A stretch of DNA of 64,000 bases. Source: Henriciella sp. AS95 (GTDB lineage Bacteria; Pseudomonadota; Alphaproteobacteria; Caulobacterales; Hyphomonadaceae). The first letter of the stretch is position 1. The number at the start of each line of letters is the position of its first letter. Positions 29,052 to 38,609 of this stretch are shown here, one piece after another. The notes under the pieces were generated by a model. The model worked only from the letters and a program-made list of their open reading frames with translations. It searched no databases and was not told where the DNA came from. The translations under genes were made by a program, and so were the position numbers. The stretch lies in assembly GCF_038900055.1 (NCBI RefSeq), contig NZ_JBBMQM010000001.1:2542001-2606000 (forward strand), in the 5' to 3' direction.

Positions 29052-29816
29052 ATGAAACAGACCCTTTTTCTTTCCGCGGCGGCGCTCCTTCTGGCCAGCG
29101 CCTGCACATCGACTTCCCCCGACTCCACGACCGGAAAAGTCGTGTCGCAGACGCGCTCCGGCATGGCGGACGCAGCGATGACGCCTCTCGAGGATCTCAA
29201 TCTCAAACGCGACCAAATCCCGGCGGTTCTCGCCGAAATCAAAAACCCGTACGAAGTGTCGACCGATATCAGCTGCGAAGACATCGCAGCGCAGGTCACG
29301 GCACTCGATGCCGTGCTCGGGCCTGACTTCGATGCACCAAAGCAAACCGATGACAGCACGCTCTCGGACAAGGCCGCCGGCGCGACCTCCGATGGCATCC
29401 TGAAAGCGGTGGCCTCAGAGGCCGGCGGGCTCATCCCGTATCGCAGCTGGGTGAGACAGCTATCAGGCGCCAAGCGCCATGAGGCGAAAATAAAGCGCGC
29501 CATCAACAAGGGCACGCACCGGCGGACGTATCTCAAGGCGCTGGGACAGATGAAGAAATGCGAGGGCGTTGCTGCGCCAAACCTCGCGGCGATTAAGCGA
29601 GATCAGACCGTTGTCTATCGCGGAGATGCCCCTGACGGCTATGCACCTCAACCGAAAGCCGTCGAAACACAGCCCGAACCGCCCGCAAGGGATATGGGTC
29701 TCGTACCGTCGGACATAGACAGCTATGGCCTCGATGATGTCGACGGCCACACCAAGGCGGACCGGAAAGCTAAGACGGCTTCGGAGACGACTTCGTATCC
29801 GCCCATCGAAGACTGA
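29052..29816 (+). CDS. Lipoprotein of unknown function
   Basis: 254 residues. Lipoprotein signal with lipobox LASAC (Cys18), starting at the ATG rather than at earlier in-frame codons because only this start gives a clean signal. A conserved-looking core (about residues 45-175) contains DISCEDIAAQVTALDAVLGPDF and RSWVRQLSGAKRHEAKIKRAI, with a short hydrophobic glycine-rich stretch between them; the tail is Pro/Glu-rich and disordered. I believe similar proteins occur in other alphaproteobacteria but know no function. Its 3' end overlaps that of tgt by 47 bp, tail to tail. Confidence 0.75.
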   Translation: MKQTLFLSAAALLLASACTSTSPDSTTGKVVSQTRSGMADAAMTPLEDLNLKRDQIPAVLAEIKNPYEVSTDISCEDIAAQVTALDAVLGPDFDAPKQTDDSTLSDKAAGATSDGILKAVASEAGGLIPYRSWVRQLSGAKRHEAKIKRAINKGTHRRTYLKALGQMKKCEGVAAPNLAAIKRDQTVVYRGDAPDGYAPQPKAVETQPEPPARDMGLVPSDIDSYGLDDVDGHTKADRKAKTASETTSYPPIED

Positions 29817-30906
29817 GCGCTTCACGGCGAGCCTGAAACGTGCCCGCCGCAATGTGGGCCCGCATATCTGCCATCAGCGCCTGGAAAAAAGCCGTGTTGT
29901 GCCAGGACAGGATCATCGCGCCAAGATATTCGCCAGCCTTCATCAAATGATGCAAGTAGGCCTTTGAATAGTCATTGCTGGCGGGGCAATTCACGCCCTC
30001 ATCCAGAGGCGACAGGTCTTCAGCAAATTTCGCATTCTTGAGATTGATCGGCCCGTCCCACGTCCAGGCCTGACCATGGCGCCCTGCCCGTGTCGGCAGA
30101 ACGCAATCGAACATGTCGATGCCGCGCGCGACGCCCTCAACGAGGTCGATCGGCTTGCCAACGCCCATCACATAGCGCGGCTTCTCATCCGGCAGGTGGG
30201 GGATCGTCATGTCGATGGTCCGGCACATCTGGTCATGGCCCTCACCAACCGCGAGACCGCCGAGCGCAATCCCGCCGAAGCCTTGGGAGACGACGCCTTT
30301 CGCAGAACGCTCACGAAGGTCGTCAAAATTTGAGCCCTGAATGATGCCGAACAGCGTCTGCGTGTCCCGCTGCCCAAAAGCCTCGAGGCTCTTCTGCCCC
30401 CAGTCCAGCGACAGTTCGAGACTGCGCAGCGCTTCTTCATGGCTGCACGGAAAATCGGTACATTCATCGAGCTGCATGGAAATATCCGAGCCAAGCAGGT
30501 CCGCCTGAATCTCGATACTGCGCGCAGGCGTCAGGCGATGCTCGGACCCATCGATATGGCTGCGGAAGGTCACGCCATCCTTGTCCATCTTGCGAAGCTG
30601 CGACAAAGACCAGACCTGAAAGCCGCCACTATCGGTCAGCATTGGCCCCTTCCAGCCGGAGAATTTGTGTAATCCGCCAAGCCGCTTTACCCGCTCAGCG
30701 CCCGGGCGAAGCATCAGGTGATACGTGTTGCCCAGGATGATATCGGCCCCGGCCTGCTCGACCTGGTCCATATACATCGCTTTGACCGTGCCAGCCGTGC
30801 CGACCGGCATGAAGGCTGGCGTGCGAATATCGCCGCGCGAAGTTTTCAGCACACCGGTTCGCGCCGCGCCATCACGCGCATGGATTTCAAAAGGAAACGT
30901 CGTCAT
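29770..30906 (-). CDS. tgt: tRNA-guanine transglycosylase (queuine/preQ1 tRNA-ribosyltransferase)
   Basis: Exchanges guanine-34 for preQ1 in tRNAs with GUN anticodons, a step of queuosine synthesis. 378 residues from the ATG of MTTFPFEIHA. Visible: TDSGGFQ with general acid/base Asp92, and the nucleophile region FDCVLPTRAGRHG. The C-terminal zinc site is degenerate: by alignment to CxCxxC...H the positions are Val305, Cys307, Ser310 and His336, so two of three cysteines are gone although spacing and the YSKAYLHHL helix are kept. It is separated from queA by two genes on the other strand. Confidence 0.93.
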   Translation of the reverse strand: MTTFPFEIHARDGAARTGVLKTSRGDIRTPAFMPVGTAGTVKAMYMDQVEQAGADIILGNTYHLMLRPGAERVKRLGGLHKFSGWKGPMLTDSGGFQVWSLSQLRKMDKDGVTFRSHIDGSEHRLTPARSIEIQADLLGSDISMQLDECTDFPCSHEEALRSLELSLDWGQKSLEAFGQRDTQTLFGIIQGSNFDDLRERSAKGVVSQGFGGIALGGLAVGEGHDQMCRTIDMTIPHLPDEKPRYVMGVGKPIDLVEGVARGIDMFDCVLPTRAGRHGQAWTWDGPINLKNAKFAEDLSPLDEGVNCPASNDYSKAYLHHLMKAGEYLGAMILSWHNTAFFQALMADMRAHIAAGTFQARREALSLRWADTKSSPKPS

Positions 30907-30969
30907 GGCGCGCGTTTGGCGCATCGGCCTGCCACTGACAAGTCCTCAAAATCGGCTAAGACTGGCTCA

Positions 30970-31530
30970 ATGCCGCTTAGCGAAGACGCCTTCATGCACC
31001 ATGTGCGCTCCGTTTCGACAAATGACGAACTGCTGGCCCGCCTGCCGGATCTCTGCTTGCCGCAATGCTATCTCGCCGCCGGTTGCCTCTTCCAGCCGGT
31101 CTGGAACCACCGCTCAGGCAACCCGTCAGGCTGGGGAATCAATGACTTCGATGTCTTCTATTTCGACGACACGGACACATCCTATGAGGCAGAAGACGCC
31201 GTCATCCAGCGGGCCGCGCGCCTGTTCACAGACCTGGACGCCAAGGTCGAGATCCGCAATCAGGCCCGCGTGCATCTCTGGTACGGAAAGAAATTCGGCC
31301 GCCCCATCGCACCTCTCACATCATCAAAAGACGGCATCGAAGGCTTCCTCGTCGCCTGTACCTGTATCGGCATTGAGGTCGAAACGGGCGCTATCCACGC
31401 GCCGGACGGTCTGCAGGACCTCTGGAACGGCATCCTGCGCCCCAATCCCAGAACAGCCGACGACCCGCTCTTCCTGAAGAAAGCCGAGAGCTATAAGGCC
31501 CGGTGGCCCTGGCTGCGTGTAGACGCCTGA
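30970..31530 (+). CDS. Nucleotidyltransferase family protein (DUF925/COG3575 type)
   Basis: 186 residues. The polymerase-beta-like nucleotidyltransferase signature is seen in GWGINDFDVFYFDDTD (acidic metal ligands), followed by KVEIRNQARVHLWYGKKFG and an IEGFLVACTCIGI segment typical of this uncharacterised family. Start at the ATG downstream of tgt's divergent start, giving the family's usual length. Function unknown; transfer of a nucleotide to a small molecule or protein is expected. It is the first of two plus-strand genes lying between tgt and queA. Confidence 0.82.
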   Translation: MPLSEDAFMHHVRSVSTNDELLARLPDLCLPQCYLAAGCLFQPVWNHRSGNPSGWGINDFDVFYFDDTDTSYEAEDAVIQRAARLFTDLDAKVEIRNQARVHLWYGKKFGRPIAPLTSSKDGIEGFLVACTCIGIEVETGAIHAPDGLQDLWNGILRPNPRTADDPLFLKKAESYKARWPWLRVDA

Positions 31531-31661
31531 ACGCAGATCCGCCCGCTCCAAGGCGAACGCAAGATCAACAGGGTGTTAAATCGATCCGCGTTCAACTAGC
31601 GTGATAGCGAACACACCTTGTAATTATCTGACCCAATCGCCGCGACAGCAAAGGCATACAC

Positions 31662-32840
31662 ATGACCTTCTCGAAGCGAGACCGACTGCGCCTTCTCGGC
31701 GGCGCTGCTATTGCAGCCCTCGCAGCCTGTGGCGGCGGAGGCGGTTCTACCCCATCGCCCGCTCCATCGCCGCCACCACCGCCTCCTCCACCGCCACCGC
31801 CCCCACCCGCTGTAAATATTCTCCGGGATGTCTACGCCGCCAACTTTCCAGTCGGGGCGGCCATTCAGGCGAGCCAGATCCAGACGGCGACCGAAGACCG
31901 CGCTATTCTGGAGGAACAGTTTTCATCCATTACCGCCGAGTATGAGATGAAGCCGGACATCATCGCTCCCAATCAGGGCAGCTATAATTTCGCGCCTGCC
32001 GACGCGATCGTGGACTGGGCGGAGGCCAATAATATCGCGGTTCGGGGTCACGCTCTGCTCTGGCATCAGACAACACCGGACTGGATGCTGACGGGCATGG
32101 TCAGCGATATTCGCGACAAGCTTCAGCAATATGTAACCGATGTGGTGACCCGCTATCGCGGCCGCATCTATGCGTGGGATGTCGTGAACGAAGTCGCGAG
32201 CGACAGTGCGGGCGCCGCCGCGCCCTATCGTAATTCGAACTGGTACCAGGCTGTCGGCGGCCCGGAGTTCATCGACTGGGCCTTCGAGGCTGCCCGCGCC
32301 GCCGATCCTGACGTGAAGCTCTTCATCAATGATTATAGTACGGAGCAATCGAGCAAACGCGCGCGCCTCCTCGCCATCGTGCAGGACCTTGTATCCCGCG
32401 GCATCCCGGTCGATGGCGTTGGTCACCAGTTCCATCTGCAGATCAATGCCGACCCTGCCGACGCCCTCGCCGCCATCGATGCCGTCGACGCGCTCGGCTT
32501 CGGGCTTGAAAACCACGCCACCGAGATCGATGTCTCGGTCTATAGTGATCCCGCTGAGTGCTTTTCGTCCGGCGTGAACTGCCAGTCGAGCTATGGCACG
32601 CGCGCAAGCGACGTTCCCGACAGCATCTACGCGCAGCAGGCCGCGATCTATCGCGGCTTGTTCGATGGCTTTTCAGAGCGCGACAGCGTCACCTCGGTAA
32701 CCATGTGGGGCGTTCAGGATGCCCAGTCATGGCTGAACAATTTCCCGGTCAGCCGTAATAATTACCCGCTGCTCTTCGATCCGTCGCGGAACCCGAAACC
32801 CGCCTTCCTGGCCATCACCGATCCCGACTATGAGATCTGA
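31662..32840 (+). CDS. Endo-1,4-beta-xylanase, glycoside hydrolase family 10, lipoprotein-anchored
   Basis: Hydrolyses internal beta-1,4 bonds of xylan. Acid/base Glu177 (AWDVVNEV) and nucleophile Glu288 (ATEIDVS) are in place, with the GHALLWHQ and DGVGHQFHLQ substrate-binding segments. The N terminus is a lipoprotein signal (LAAC, Cys23) followed by five glycines and a linker containing thirteen consecutive prolines (residues 37-49), so the enzyme is probably displayed on a membrane surface rather than secreted free. Single-domain, 392 residues, no carbohydrate-binding module. No other xylan gene is nearby. Confidence 0.93.
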   Translation: MTFSKRDRLRLLGGAAIAALAACGGGGGSTPSPAPSPPPPPPPPPPPPPAVNILRDVYAANFPVGAAIQASQIQTATEDRAILEEQFSSITAEYEMKPDIIAPNQGSYNFAPADAIVDWAEANNIAVRGHALLWHQTTPDWMLTGMVSDIRDKLQQYVTDVVTRYRGRIYAWDVVNEVASDSAGAAAPYRNSNWYQAVGGPEFIDWAFEAARAADPDVKLFINDYSTEQSSKRARLLAIVQDLVSRGIPVDGVGHQFHLQINADPADALAAIDAVDALGFGLENHATEIDVSVYSDPAECFSSGVNCQSSYGTRASDVPDSIYAQQAAIYRGLFDGFSERDSVTSVTMWGVQDAQSWLNNFPVSRNNYPLLFDPSRNPKPAFLAITDPDYEI

Positions 32841-32843
32841 CAC

Positions 32844-33896
32844 TCAAGGCAGAAGAAGACACGCATCGCCATAGGAGTAAAACCGGTACTTGTTCGCGAT
32901 CGCATGGGCGTAGGCCGCCTGCATGATGTCCGTGCCCATCAGCGCGCAAACCAGCATGAAGAGCGAACTTTCGGGCAGGTGAAAATTGGTCACCAGTGCG
33001 TCGGTCACCTGCAGCCTGTCGCCGGGCTTGAGAAAAATGTCCGTGGGTCCGGTCGTCGCAATGAGCCGTGCATCGTCAACTGAGCTTTCCAGCGTGCGAA
33101 GCGCCGTTGTGCCGACTGGCACGCAGCGATGTCCCGACGCCCTGACAGCGTTGAGCCGTTCAGCCACCTCCGGACTAATCCGCCGCCACTCCTCATGAAG
33201 CCGCCCGCTTTCGAGTTGGCTCTCCTTCAGCGGCGAAAACGTACCAAGCCCGACATGCAGGCGCACGGTCTCAGCGCCGATGCCAGCCCCTGCCAGCGCC
33301 TCACGAAGCTCAGGCGTAAAGTGTAGCCCTGCCGTCGGCGCCGCCACCGACTGCGCGTCCTCGCCAGCAAAACTCGTCTGATAGGTCTGGCGGTCCTTTG
33401 CATCTGCCGCGCGCCGGCGAGCGATGTATGGCGGAAGCGGCATCGCCCCATGTGCATCAAGCGCCTCGTCGAGCTCACGCCCGGCCAGATTGAAGACCAG
33501 CGTGACCTCGCCCGTCTCTGCCTTTTCGGTCAGCTGTGCCTCAAAGCCTTGCCCAAACTCGATTCGGTCGCCTGGCTTCAGACGCTTGCCGGGCCGAGCA
33601 AGCGCGCGCCAGGTCGCCCCGTCCACCCGTTCGACCAGATTGGCGTCCACCGCCACGTCGCTGCCATTGTCATCGCGGGCAGGACGCACGCCCTTGAGCG
33701 CTGCCGGGATCACCCGCGTATCGTTGAAAACCAGTGTGTCGCCCGCCGAGAGATAGCTCGGCAGATCCCGCACGTGAGCGTCCTCCAACCGGCCATCCCC
33801 ATGCACCACAAGCAAGCGCGCGGCATCCTGCGGCTCAACCGGTCGAAGCGCGATCAGCTCTTCGGGCAGATCGAAGGAAAATGGTGATAAATCCAA
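32844..33896 (-). CDS. queA: S-adenosylmethionine:tRNA ribosyltransferase-isomerase QueA
   Basis: Adds the cyclopentenyl-epoxide precursor from SAM to preQ1-modified tRNA. 350 residues, full length, with DLPEELIALRP at the start, DTLVFNDTRVIPA, and PTAGLHFT and TTALRTLE motifs typical of QueA. It uses a TTG start: an in-frame stop lies two codons upstream and no ATG is available; AGGG lies eight bases before. It follows the peptidylprolyl isomerase gene by ten bases. Confidence 0.95.
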   Translation of the reverse strand: MDLSPFSFDLPEELIALRPVEPQDAARLLVVHGDGRLEDAHVRDLPSYLSAGDTLVFNDTRVIPAALKGVRPARDDNGSDVAVDANLVERVDGATWRALARPGKRLKPGDRIEFGQGFEAQLTEKAETGEVTLVFNLAGRELDEALDAHGAMPLPPYIARRRAADAKDRQTYQTSFAGEDAQSVAAPTAGLHFTPELREALAGAGIGAETVRLHVGLGTFSPLKESQLESGRLHEEWRRISPEVAERLNAVRASGHRCVPVGTTALRTLESSVDDARLIATTGPTDIFLKPGDRLQVTDALVTNFHLPESSLFMLVCALMGTDIMQAAYAHAIANKYRFYSYGDACLLLP

Positions 33897-33906
33897 GGCT
33901 TAGGCC

Positions 33907-34836
33907 CTAGCCTTCAACGACAGCGGGCACCCGTGGAACATCGCAAATGTCAGTGTCGAGCTGATCGGCGGCGGCAAGCTTGTCGGTCCACGCCTGCGTA
34001 TCCGTGCGCTGGACGTAGACAACAGGGCGCTCCGCCTCAGGCAGATCTGACGCCATGACAGCCTTGTTCAGAACGTCCGGGTTTTCGATCGGCGTTCCAT
34101 TTGGCTTCGGGCCTTTCTTGATCGCTCGGACCACGTCGAAGCCGTCAACAACCCGGCCCCAGGCCGTGTAGTTCTTGTCGAGATGGCTCGCCTGATGGCG
34201 CATCAGGAAGAACTGGCTATTGGCCGAATTGGGGTCATCTGTGCGGGCCGTCGAGACGACGCCCGGACAATGCGGGATCCAGCTATCAAGCATGTTGTCG
34301 GCCGTCATCTCCGCCACAAATTGCGCCTGAGACGCCATTGGGAAGCCTTTGTAGAGGCCTTGCTTGGCATCCTGTTCAGGGCCGATCGGGTTCATCGTCA
34401 TTTCAGACGGGTCGCGCCGGAAGATGAACTCGCCCGGAATGTCAGGCAGGCCGGACTCCCGGCCTTTGAGCGCAAAAATATCACCGCCCTGCGCCATGAA
34501 GTCATCGATCACACGATGAAAGACGGTCCCATCATAGTCACCCGATTTGGTGATCGCGCGAAACTGTTCGACATGTTTCGGCGCGACTTCTGGCAGCATC
34601 TCAACGATGATGCGGCCTTTATTCGTCTCAAGGATCCAGAGGTTATCCGGCTCAACTTCGCGCCAGGTCTCCGGCGCAGCCTCCACGTCAGCCATCGTGA
34701 ATTGCGGCGCGGCCGGCTCAGCCGCCTCGGCAGGGGCAGTTTCTGTATCGGCCGACGGGGTTTCCTGCGCGCAGGCAACAGCCGCGACCAGGGCAAGTCC
34801 CGCCGCAGCAGTAGAGGCGATTCTGAACGTTTTCAC
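33907..34836 (-). CDS. Cyclophilin-type peptidylprolyl isomerase, exported
   Basis: 309 residues. N-terminal export signal with a possible lipobox (AVAC, Cys22), an acidic Ala/Glu/Pro linker to about residue 45, then a cyclophilin domain: TNKGRIIVEMLPEVAPKHVEQF, GTVFHRVIDDFMAQGGD and NSQFFLMRHQ, with a longer loop than minimal cyclophilins. Catalyses proline cis-trans isomerisation during folding of envelope proteins. Its start overlaps the coaD stop (ATGA), and queA follows, an order conserved in alphaproteobacteria. Confidence 0.9.
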   Translation of the reverse strand: MKTFRIASTAAAGLALVAAVACAQETPSADTETAPAEAAEPAAPQFTMADVEAAPETWREVEPDNLWILETNKGRIIVEMLPEVAPKHVEQFRAITKSGDYDGTVFHRVIDDFMAQGGDIFALKGRESGLPDIPGEFIFRRDPSEMTMNPIGPEQDAKQGLYKGFPMASQAQFVAEMTADNMLDSWIPHCPGVVSTARTDDPNSANSQFFLMRHQASHLDKNYTAWGRVVDGFDVVRAIKKGPKPNGTPIENPDVLNKAVMASDLPEAERPVVYVQRTDTQAWTDKLAAADQLDTDICDVPRVPAVVEG

Positions 34837-35327
34837 TGATATTTCTCCAGAAGCTTTTCCCTCACACGTGGTGTGACAAAGGAAGTGATATCGCCCCCAA
34901 ATTTCGCGATTTCCTTCACGAGCCGCGACGCGACAGCCTGATGTTGAACATCCGCCATCAGGAAGACAGTTTCAATCTCGCGGTTCAGTTGTTCATTCAT
35001 GGCCGTCATCTGGAATTCATATTCGAAGTCCGACACGGCCCGCAGGCCGCGAATGATGACATGCGCGCCGCACGCCTCGGCAAAGTGCATCAGCAGATTG
35101 TCGAAGGGGCGCGCCTCGATCGGCACATTTCGCGGATTGTCCAGGTCGGCGACTTCCTGCTCGACAATGGCAACGCGTTCTTCAAGCGAGAAAAGAGGCT
35201 TCTTCGCCTCGTTGACGGCGACCCCGATGATCATCCGGTCCACAAGCTTCAGCCCGCGACCGATGATGTCCATATGGCCCATCGTGATCGGATCAAAGGT
35301 TCCCGGATAAAGCCCGACACGTTCCAT
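34833..35327 (-). CDS. coaD: Phosphopantetheine adenylyltransferase
   Basis: Adenylates 4'-phosphopantetheine to dephospho-CoA, the penultimate step of CoA synthesis. 164 residues from the ATG preceded by GGAGG; nucleotidyltransferase motif YPGTFDPITMGHMDII at the start, RGLRAVSDFEYE in the middle and SSTxV-like region ASRLVKEIAKFGGD. A start seven codons upstream has no ribosome site. With coaA at 41 kb, two CoA-pathway genes lie in this window. Confidence 0.95.
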   Translation of the reverse strand: MERVGLYPGTFDPITMGHMDIIGRGLKLVDRMIIGVAVNEAKKPLFSLEERVAIVEQEVADLDNPRNVPIEARPFDNLLMHFAEACGAHVIIRGLRAVSDFEYEFQMTAMNEQLNREIETVFLMADVQHQAVASRLVKEIAKFGGDITSFVTPRVREKLLEKYQ

Positions 35328-35378
35328 CACCACCTCCAGTTCGGGCAACTATCTGCAATGATCGCAGCAGGCTCAGCC

Positions 35379-38153
35379 CTATTCTTCGCTGTCTTCGTCT
35401 TCTTCTTCCACGAGGCGGGCGACCGACACAACCCGTTCGCCTTCATTTGTGCGAAGAACCCAGACACCTGACGTTGCCCGACCGGCGATGCGGATCTGGT
35501 CGACATGCGTGCGGATCAGCTGGCCACCATTGGTGACGAGCATGATCTGGTCATTGTCTTCCACGGTGAAGGATTGCGCGATCTTCTTGACCGGCCCCTT
35601 CTTCTTGTCGCGGCCCCAGATATTGTGCGCCACAAGGCCCTTACCGCCCCGTCCCGTGACCCGGTAGTCGAAGGAAGACGAGCGCTTGCCCATGCCATCG
35701 TCTGCGATGGACAGGATGTACTGGTCACGCGCCCCAAGCTCGGCGATCCGTTCCGGGCTGAGAGCGGCTTCTTCGGTGCTGTCATCGGCCTCATCATCAG
35801 CCATCACATCACCAGCATCATCGTCCTCGTCCTCACCGGTCGCAGCCCGGCGCATGGCCGCAGCATGCTTCAGATAGGCTCGCGCTTCGGCGGACGTCAC
35901 TTCAATATGGTGCAGTATGCCCATCGAGATGACCTCGTCGCCCTTGTCGAGACGGATCCCGCGAACGCCCGTCGAGTTACGGCCAGCGAACACACGAACA
36001 TCGGTCACCTGGAAGCGGATACACTTACCGAGAACCGTCGTCAGCATGACGTCATTGTCTTCGGTACAGATCTTCACCGACACAATACCATCGCCCTCGT
36101 CGAGCTTCATCGCGATCTTGCCATTGCGATTGACGCGAATGAAATCGCTGAGCTTGTTGCGGCGGACGGTACCGGACCGGGTCGCGAACATGACATCGAG
36201 CTCGTTGCGGCTCTCCTCATCGTCCGGCAGGGGCATGACGCTTTCGATGCGTTCATCCTTGGCCAACGGGAAAATGTTCACGAGCGCCTTACCGCGGGAC
36301 TGCGGGGAGCCAACAGGCAGGCGCCACACTTTTTCCTTGTAGACCATGCCTTCAGAGCTGAAGAACAAAATCTCCGTATGCGTATTTGCCGTGAACAGAC
36401 GGGTTACGAAATCCTCGTCCTTCATCGACACGCCGGAACGCCCTTTGCCGCCGCGATGTTGGGCGCGATAGGTCGACAGCGGAACGCGCTTCACATACCC
36501 GCCATGGGTCACCGTGACGACCATGTCTTCGCGCTCGATGAGGTCTTCATCGTCCATGTCGGCATCAGCGAAGGTGAACTCCGAGCGGCGCGGCACGGCG
36601 AACTTGTCCTTCACCTCGTTGAGCTCAGCCCGGATGATGTCCAGGATGCGCGGACGCGACCGCAGGATGTCGAGATAGTCTGCAATCTTCTCGGACAAGC
36701 CCTTGGCTTCATTGCCGATTTCATCACGGCCCAGACCTGTGAGACGGGACAGTTGCAGCGCGAGAATGGCGCGGGCCTGCTCATCGGAGAGGAAAATCGT
36801 ATCGCCTTCGCCCTTACGGGTCCGCCGGTCGGCAATCAGCTCCAGCATCGGCCCCATATCCATCACCGGCCAGGCTTTGGAAAGAAGCTGCTCACGGGCC
36901 GCATTGGGATCCGGCGCATGCCGGATAATACGGATGATCTCGTCAATATTGGCCACGGCGAGGGCGAGACCAACCAAGACGTGCGCACGATCACGCGCCT
37001 TGTTGAGTTCAAATTTCGTACGCCGGGCAACCACTTCCTCACGGAACTGGATGAAGGCCTGCAGGACCTGGCGTAGATTGAGCTGCTCAGGACGACCGCC
37101 ATTCAGCGCGAGCATGTTGACCGGGAAAGAAGTCTGCAGCTGCGAGTACCGGAAGAGCTGGTTCAGAACCACATCCGCGCTCGCATCCTTCTTGATTTCC
37201 ACAACCACGCGAATGCCGTGACGGTCAGACTCGTCGCGCAGGTCGGCAATGCCCTCAATCCGCTTGTCGCGGACGAGCTCGGCGATTTTCTGCACCATCG
37301 TCGCCTTGTTCACCTGGAACGGGATTTCGGTGACGATGATCGCCTGACGTCCGGATTTAACCTCTTCGATCTCAGTCCGCGCGCGCATCAGAACAGAGCC
37401 GCGCCCCTCAAGCAGTGCCTTGCGAGACCCGGCATAACCGAGGATCAGCCCGCCAGTCGGGAAATCCGGACCGGGGACGATCTCCAGCAATTCCTCATCA
37501 TCAATCGCAGGATTGTCGATCATGGTGAGTGTCGCGTCGATCACTTCGCCGAGATTATGCGGCGGGATATTCGTCGCCATGCCGACCGCGATGCCGCCGC
37601 CGCCATTGACCAGAAGGTTCGGAAACTGCGCCGGCAGAACCATCGGCTCCTGCTGCGAGCCGTCATAGGTGTCCTGGAACTGGACCGTATCCTTGTCGAT
37701 GTCAGCGAGCAGGTATTGCGCCGCCTTGGTCATCTTGGATTCGGTATAGCGCATGGCTGCCGGCGGATCATTGTCGATCGAGCCGAAATTGCCCTGCCCG
37801 TCGACCAGGGTCAGCCCCATGGAGAAAGGCTGCGCCATCCGCACCAGGGCGTCATAGATCGCGCTGTCGCCGTGCGGGTGATAGTTACCCATCACGGCAC
37901 CGACGATGTTCGCGGACTTCTTGTACGGCTTGTCAGGCGTATTGCCGTTGACCTGCATCGCATACAGGATCCGGCGGTGAACCGGCTTCAACCCGTCGCG
38001 CACATCGGGGAGCGCACGGCTGACAATGACGCTCATCGCATAGTCGAGATAGGAGCGCTTTAGCTCGTCCTCGATATCGACCGGGTCGATACCATCCTCA
38101 TAATGAGGGTCGTCGTTTTCCGGCTCTTCTGGCGGTGTATTTTCGTCGCTCAC
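35379..38153 (-). CDS. gyrA: DNA gyrase subunit A
   Basis: 924 residues, GTG start. N-terminal breakage-reunion domain with catalytic Tyr136 (AAMRYTESK) and quinolone-determining region [10 protein letters not shown], where Ser97 and Asp101 correspond to wild-type E. coli Ser83 and Asp87. The C-terminal wrapping domain has the GyrA box [10 protein letters not shown]. Compared with E. coli GyrA (875), the extra length is mainly an acidic low-complexity insert (about residues 770-800, [19 protein letters not shown]) in the C-terminal domain and an acidic tail (EEEDEDSEE). Confidence 0.97.
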   Translation of the reverse strand: MSDENTPPEEPENDDPHYEDGIDPVDIEDELKRSYLDYAMSVIVSRALPDVRDGLKPVHRRILYAMQVNGNTPDKPYKKSANIVGAVMGNYHPHGDSAIYDALVRMAQPFSMGLTLVDGQGNFGSIDNDPPAAMRYTESKMTKAAQYLLADIDKDTVQFQDTYDGSQQEPMVLPAQFPNLLVNGGGGIAVGMATNIPPHNLGEVIDATLTMIDNPAIDDEELLEIVPGPDFPTGGLILGYAGSRKALLEGRGSVLMRARTEIEEVKSGRQAIIVTEIPFQVNKATMVQKIAELVRDKRIEGIADLRDESDRHGIRVVVEIKKDASADVVLNQLFRYSQLQTSFPVNMLALNGGRPEQLNLRQVLQAFIQFREEVVARRTKFELNKARDRAHVLVGLALAVANIDEIIRIIRHAPDPNAAREQLLSKAWPVMDMGPMLELIADRRTRKGEGDTIFLSDEQARAILALQLSRLTGLGRDEIGNEAKGLSEKIADYLDILRSRPRILDIIRAELNEVKDKFAVPRRSEFTFADADMDDEDLIEREDMVVTVTHGGYVKRVPLSTYRAQHRGGKGRSGVSMKDEDFVTRLFTANTHTEILFFSSEGMVYKEKVWRLPVGSPQSRGKALVNIFPLAKDERIESVMPLPDDEESRNELDVMFATRSGTVRRNKLSDFIRVNRNGKIAMKLDEGDGIVSVKICTEDNDVMLTTVLGKCIRFQVTDVRVFAGRNSTGVRGIRLDKGDEVISMGILHHIEVTSAEARAYLKHAAAMRRAATGEDEDDDAGDVMADDEADDSTEEAALSPERIAELGARDQYILSIADDGMGKRSSSFDYRVTGRGGKGLVAHNIWGRDKKKGPVKKIAQSFTVEDNDQIMLVTNGGQLIRTHVDQIRIAGRATSGVWVLRTNEGERVVSVARLVEEEDEDSEE

Positions 38154-38609
38154 GGAAGCCCTGCCTCTGGTCTCTTTGCGCGAGCCCGAATCGCCCGCTG
38201 AATCTAGCTTTCAGACTAGCAGGCGGGGGGCCGATACACAAACGTCTGCGGCGCTTTTCAGCAGTGCTGACGCCCATCAGTTCAAACTTGAAACCCAGCC
38301 CTCCGCGAGAGCAAATCCCCACCCGCCGCCGCGGCCGTCGTTCCGTCCTTTTTATAGGCCCGGATAACGGTCTTGCCGGTGATCCATCTGTGGACCTGCC
38401 TGGCCTCATCCGGGATGGTGAAATCGATCGACATCCCTGTTGTCCCGTTTTCTCTTCGCCCGCACGCTCGTCGGCGCGAGGCGTACTCCACCGCCCAAAA
38501 CGCCGCCCCTGACGCAGCATGATCTCTCCCGCAGCGCGAGCGTCAAAGCGGGATTGATGCACGATGGCCAGGCGCTAATCTGCAATGCGTAGATCCCGGA
38601 GAATCAGCC
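38154..38609. other. Region upstream of gyrA without a confident gene
   Basis: About 455 bp between the divergent gyrA and kelch genes; it must hold their promoters. GC is as high as in the flanking genes. One minus-strand frame is listed separately. GGAG lies eight bases before the kelch ATG. I see no tRNA, repeat or clear operator. Confidence 0.5.
38282..38434 (-). CDS. Possible 50-residue protein upstream of gyrA
   Basis: Begins MSIDFTIPDEARQVHRWITG and ends with a Ala/Gly/Arg-rich tail. The first half has protein-like composition, but the ribosome site is poor (AGGG directly abutting the ATG) and I recognise no family. It could equally be a chance frame in the gyrA leader. Confidence 0.22.
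   Translation of the reverse strand: MSIDFTIPDEARQVHRWITGKTVIRAYKKDGTTAAAAGGDLLSRRAGFQV

Noticed and set aside
31750-31812. C-rich repeat tract as a possible CRISPR or satellite
   Set aside because: It is the proline-codon linker of the xylanase, with mixed CCN codons and no spacers.
35505-37076. 523-codon frame antisense to gyrA
   Set aside because: Long antisense frames are expected opposite GC-rich genes; composition (many His, Asp, Arg) follows from gyrA codons and no family is recognised.
37740-37900. Possible quinolone-resistance substitutions in gyrA
   Set aside because: The determining positions are Ser97 and Asp101, equal to the wild-type residues.
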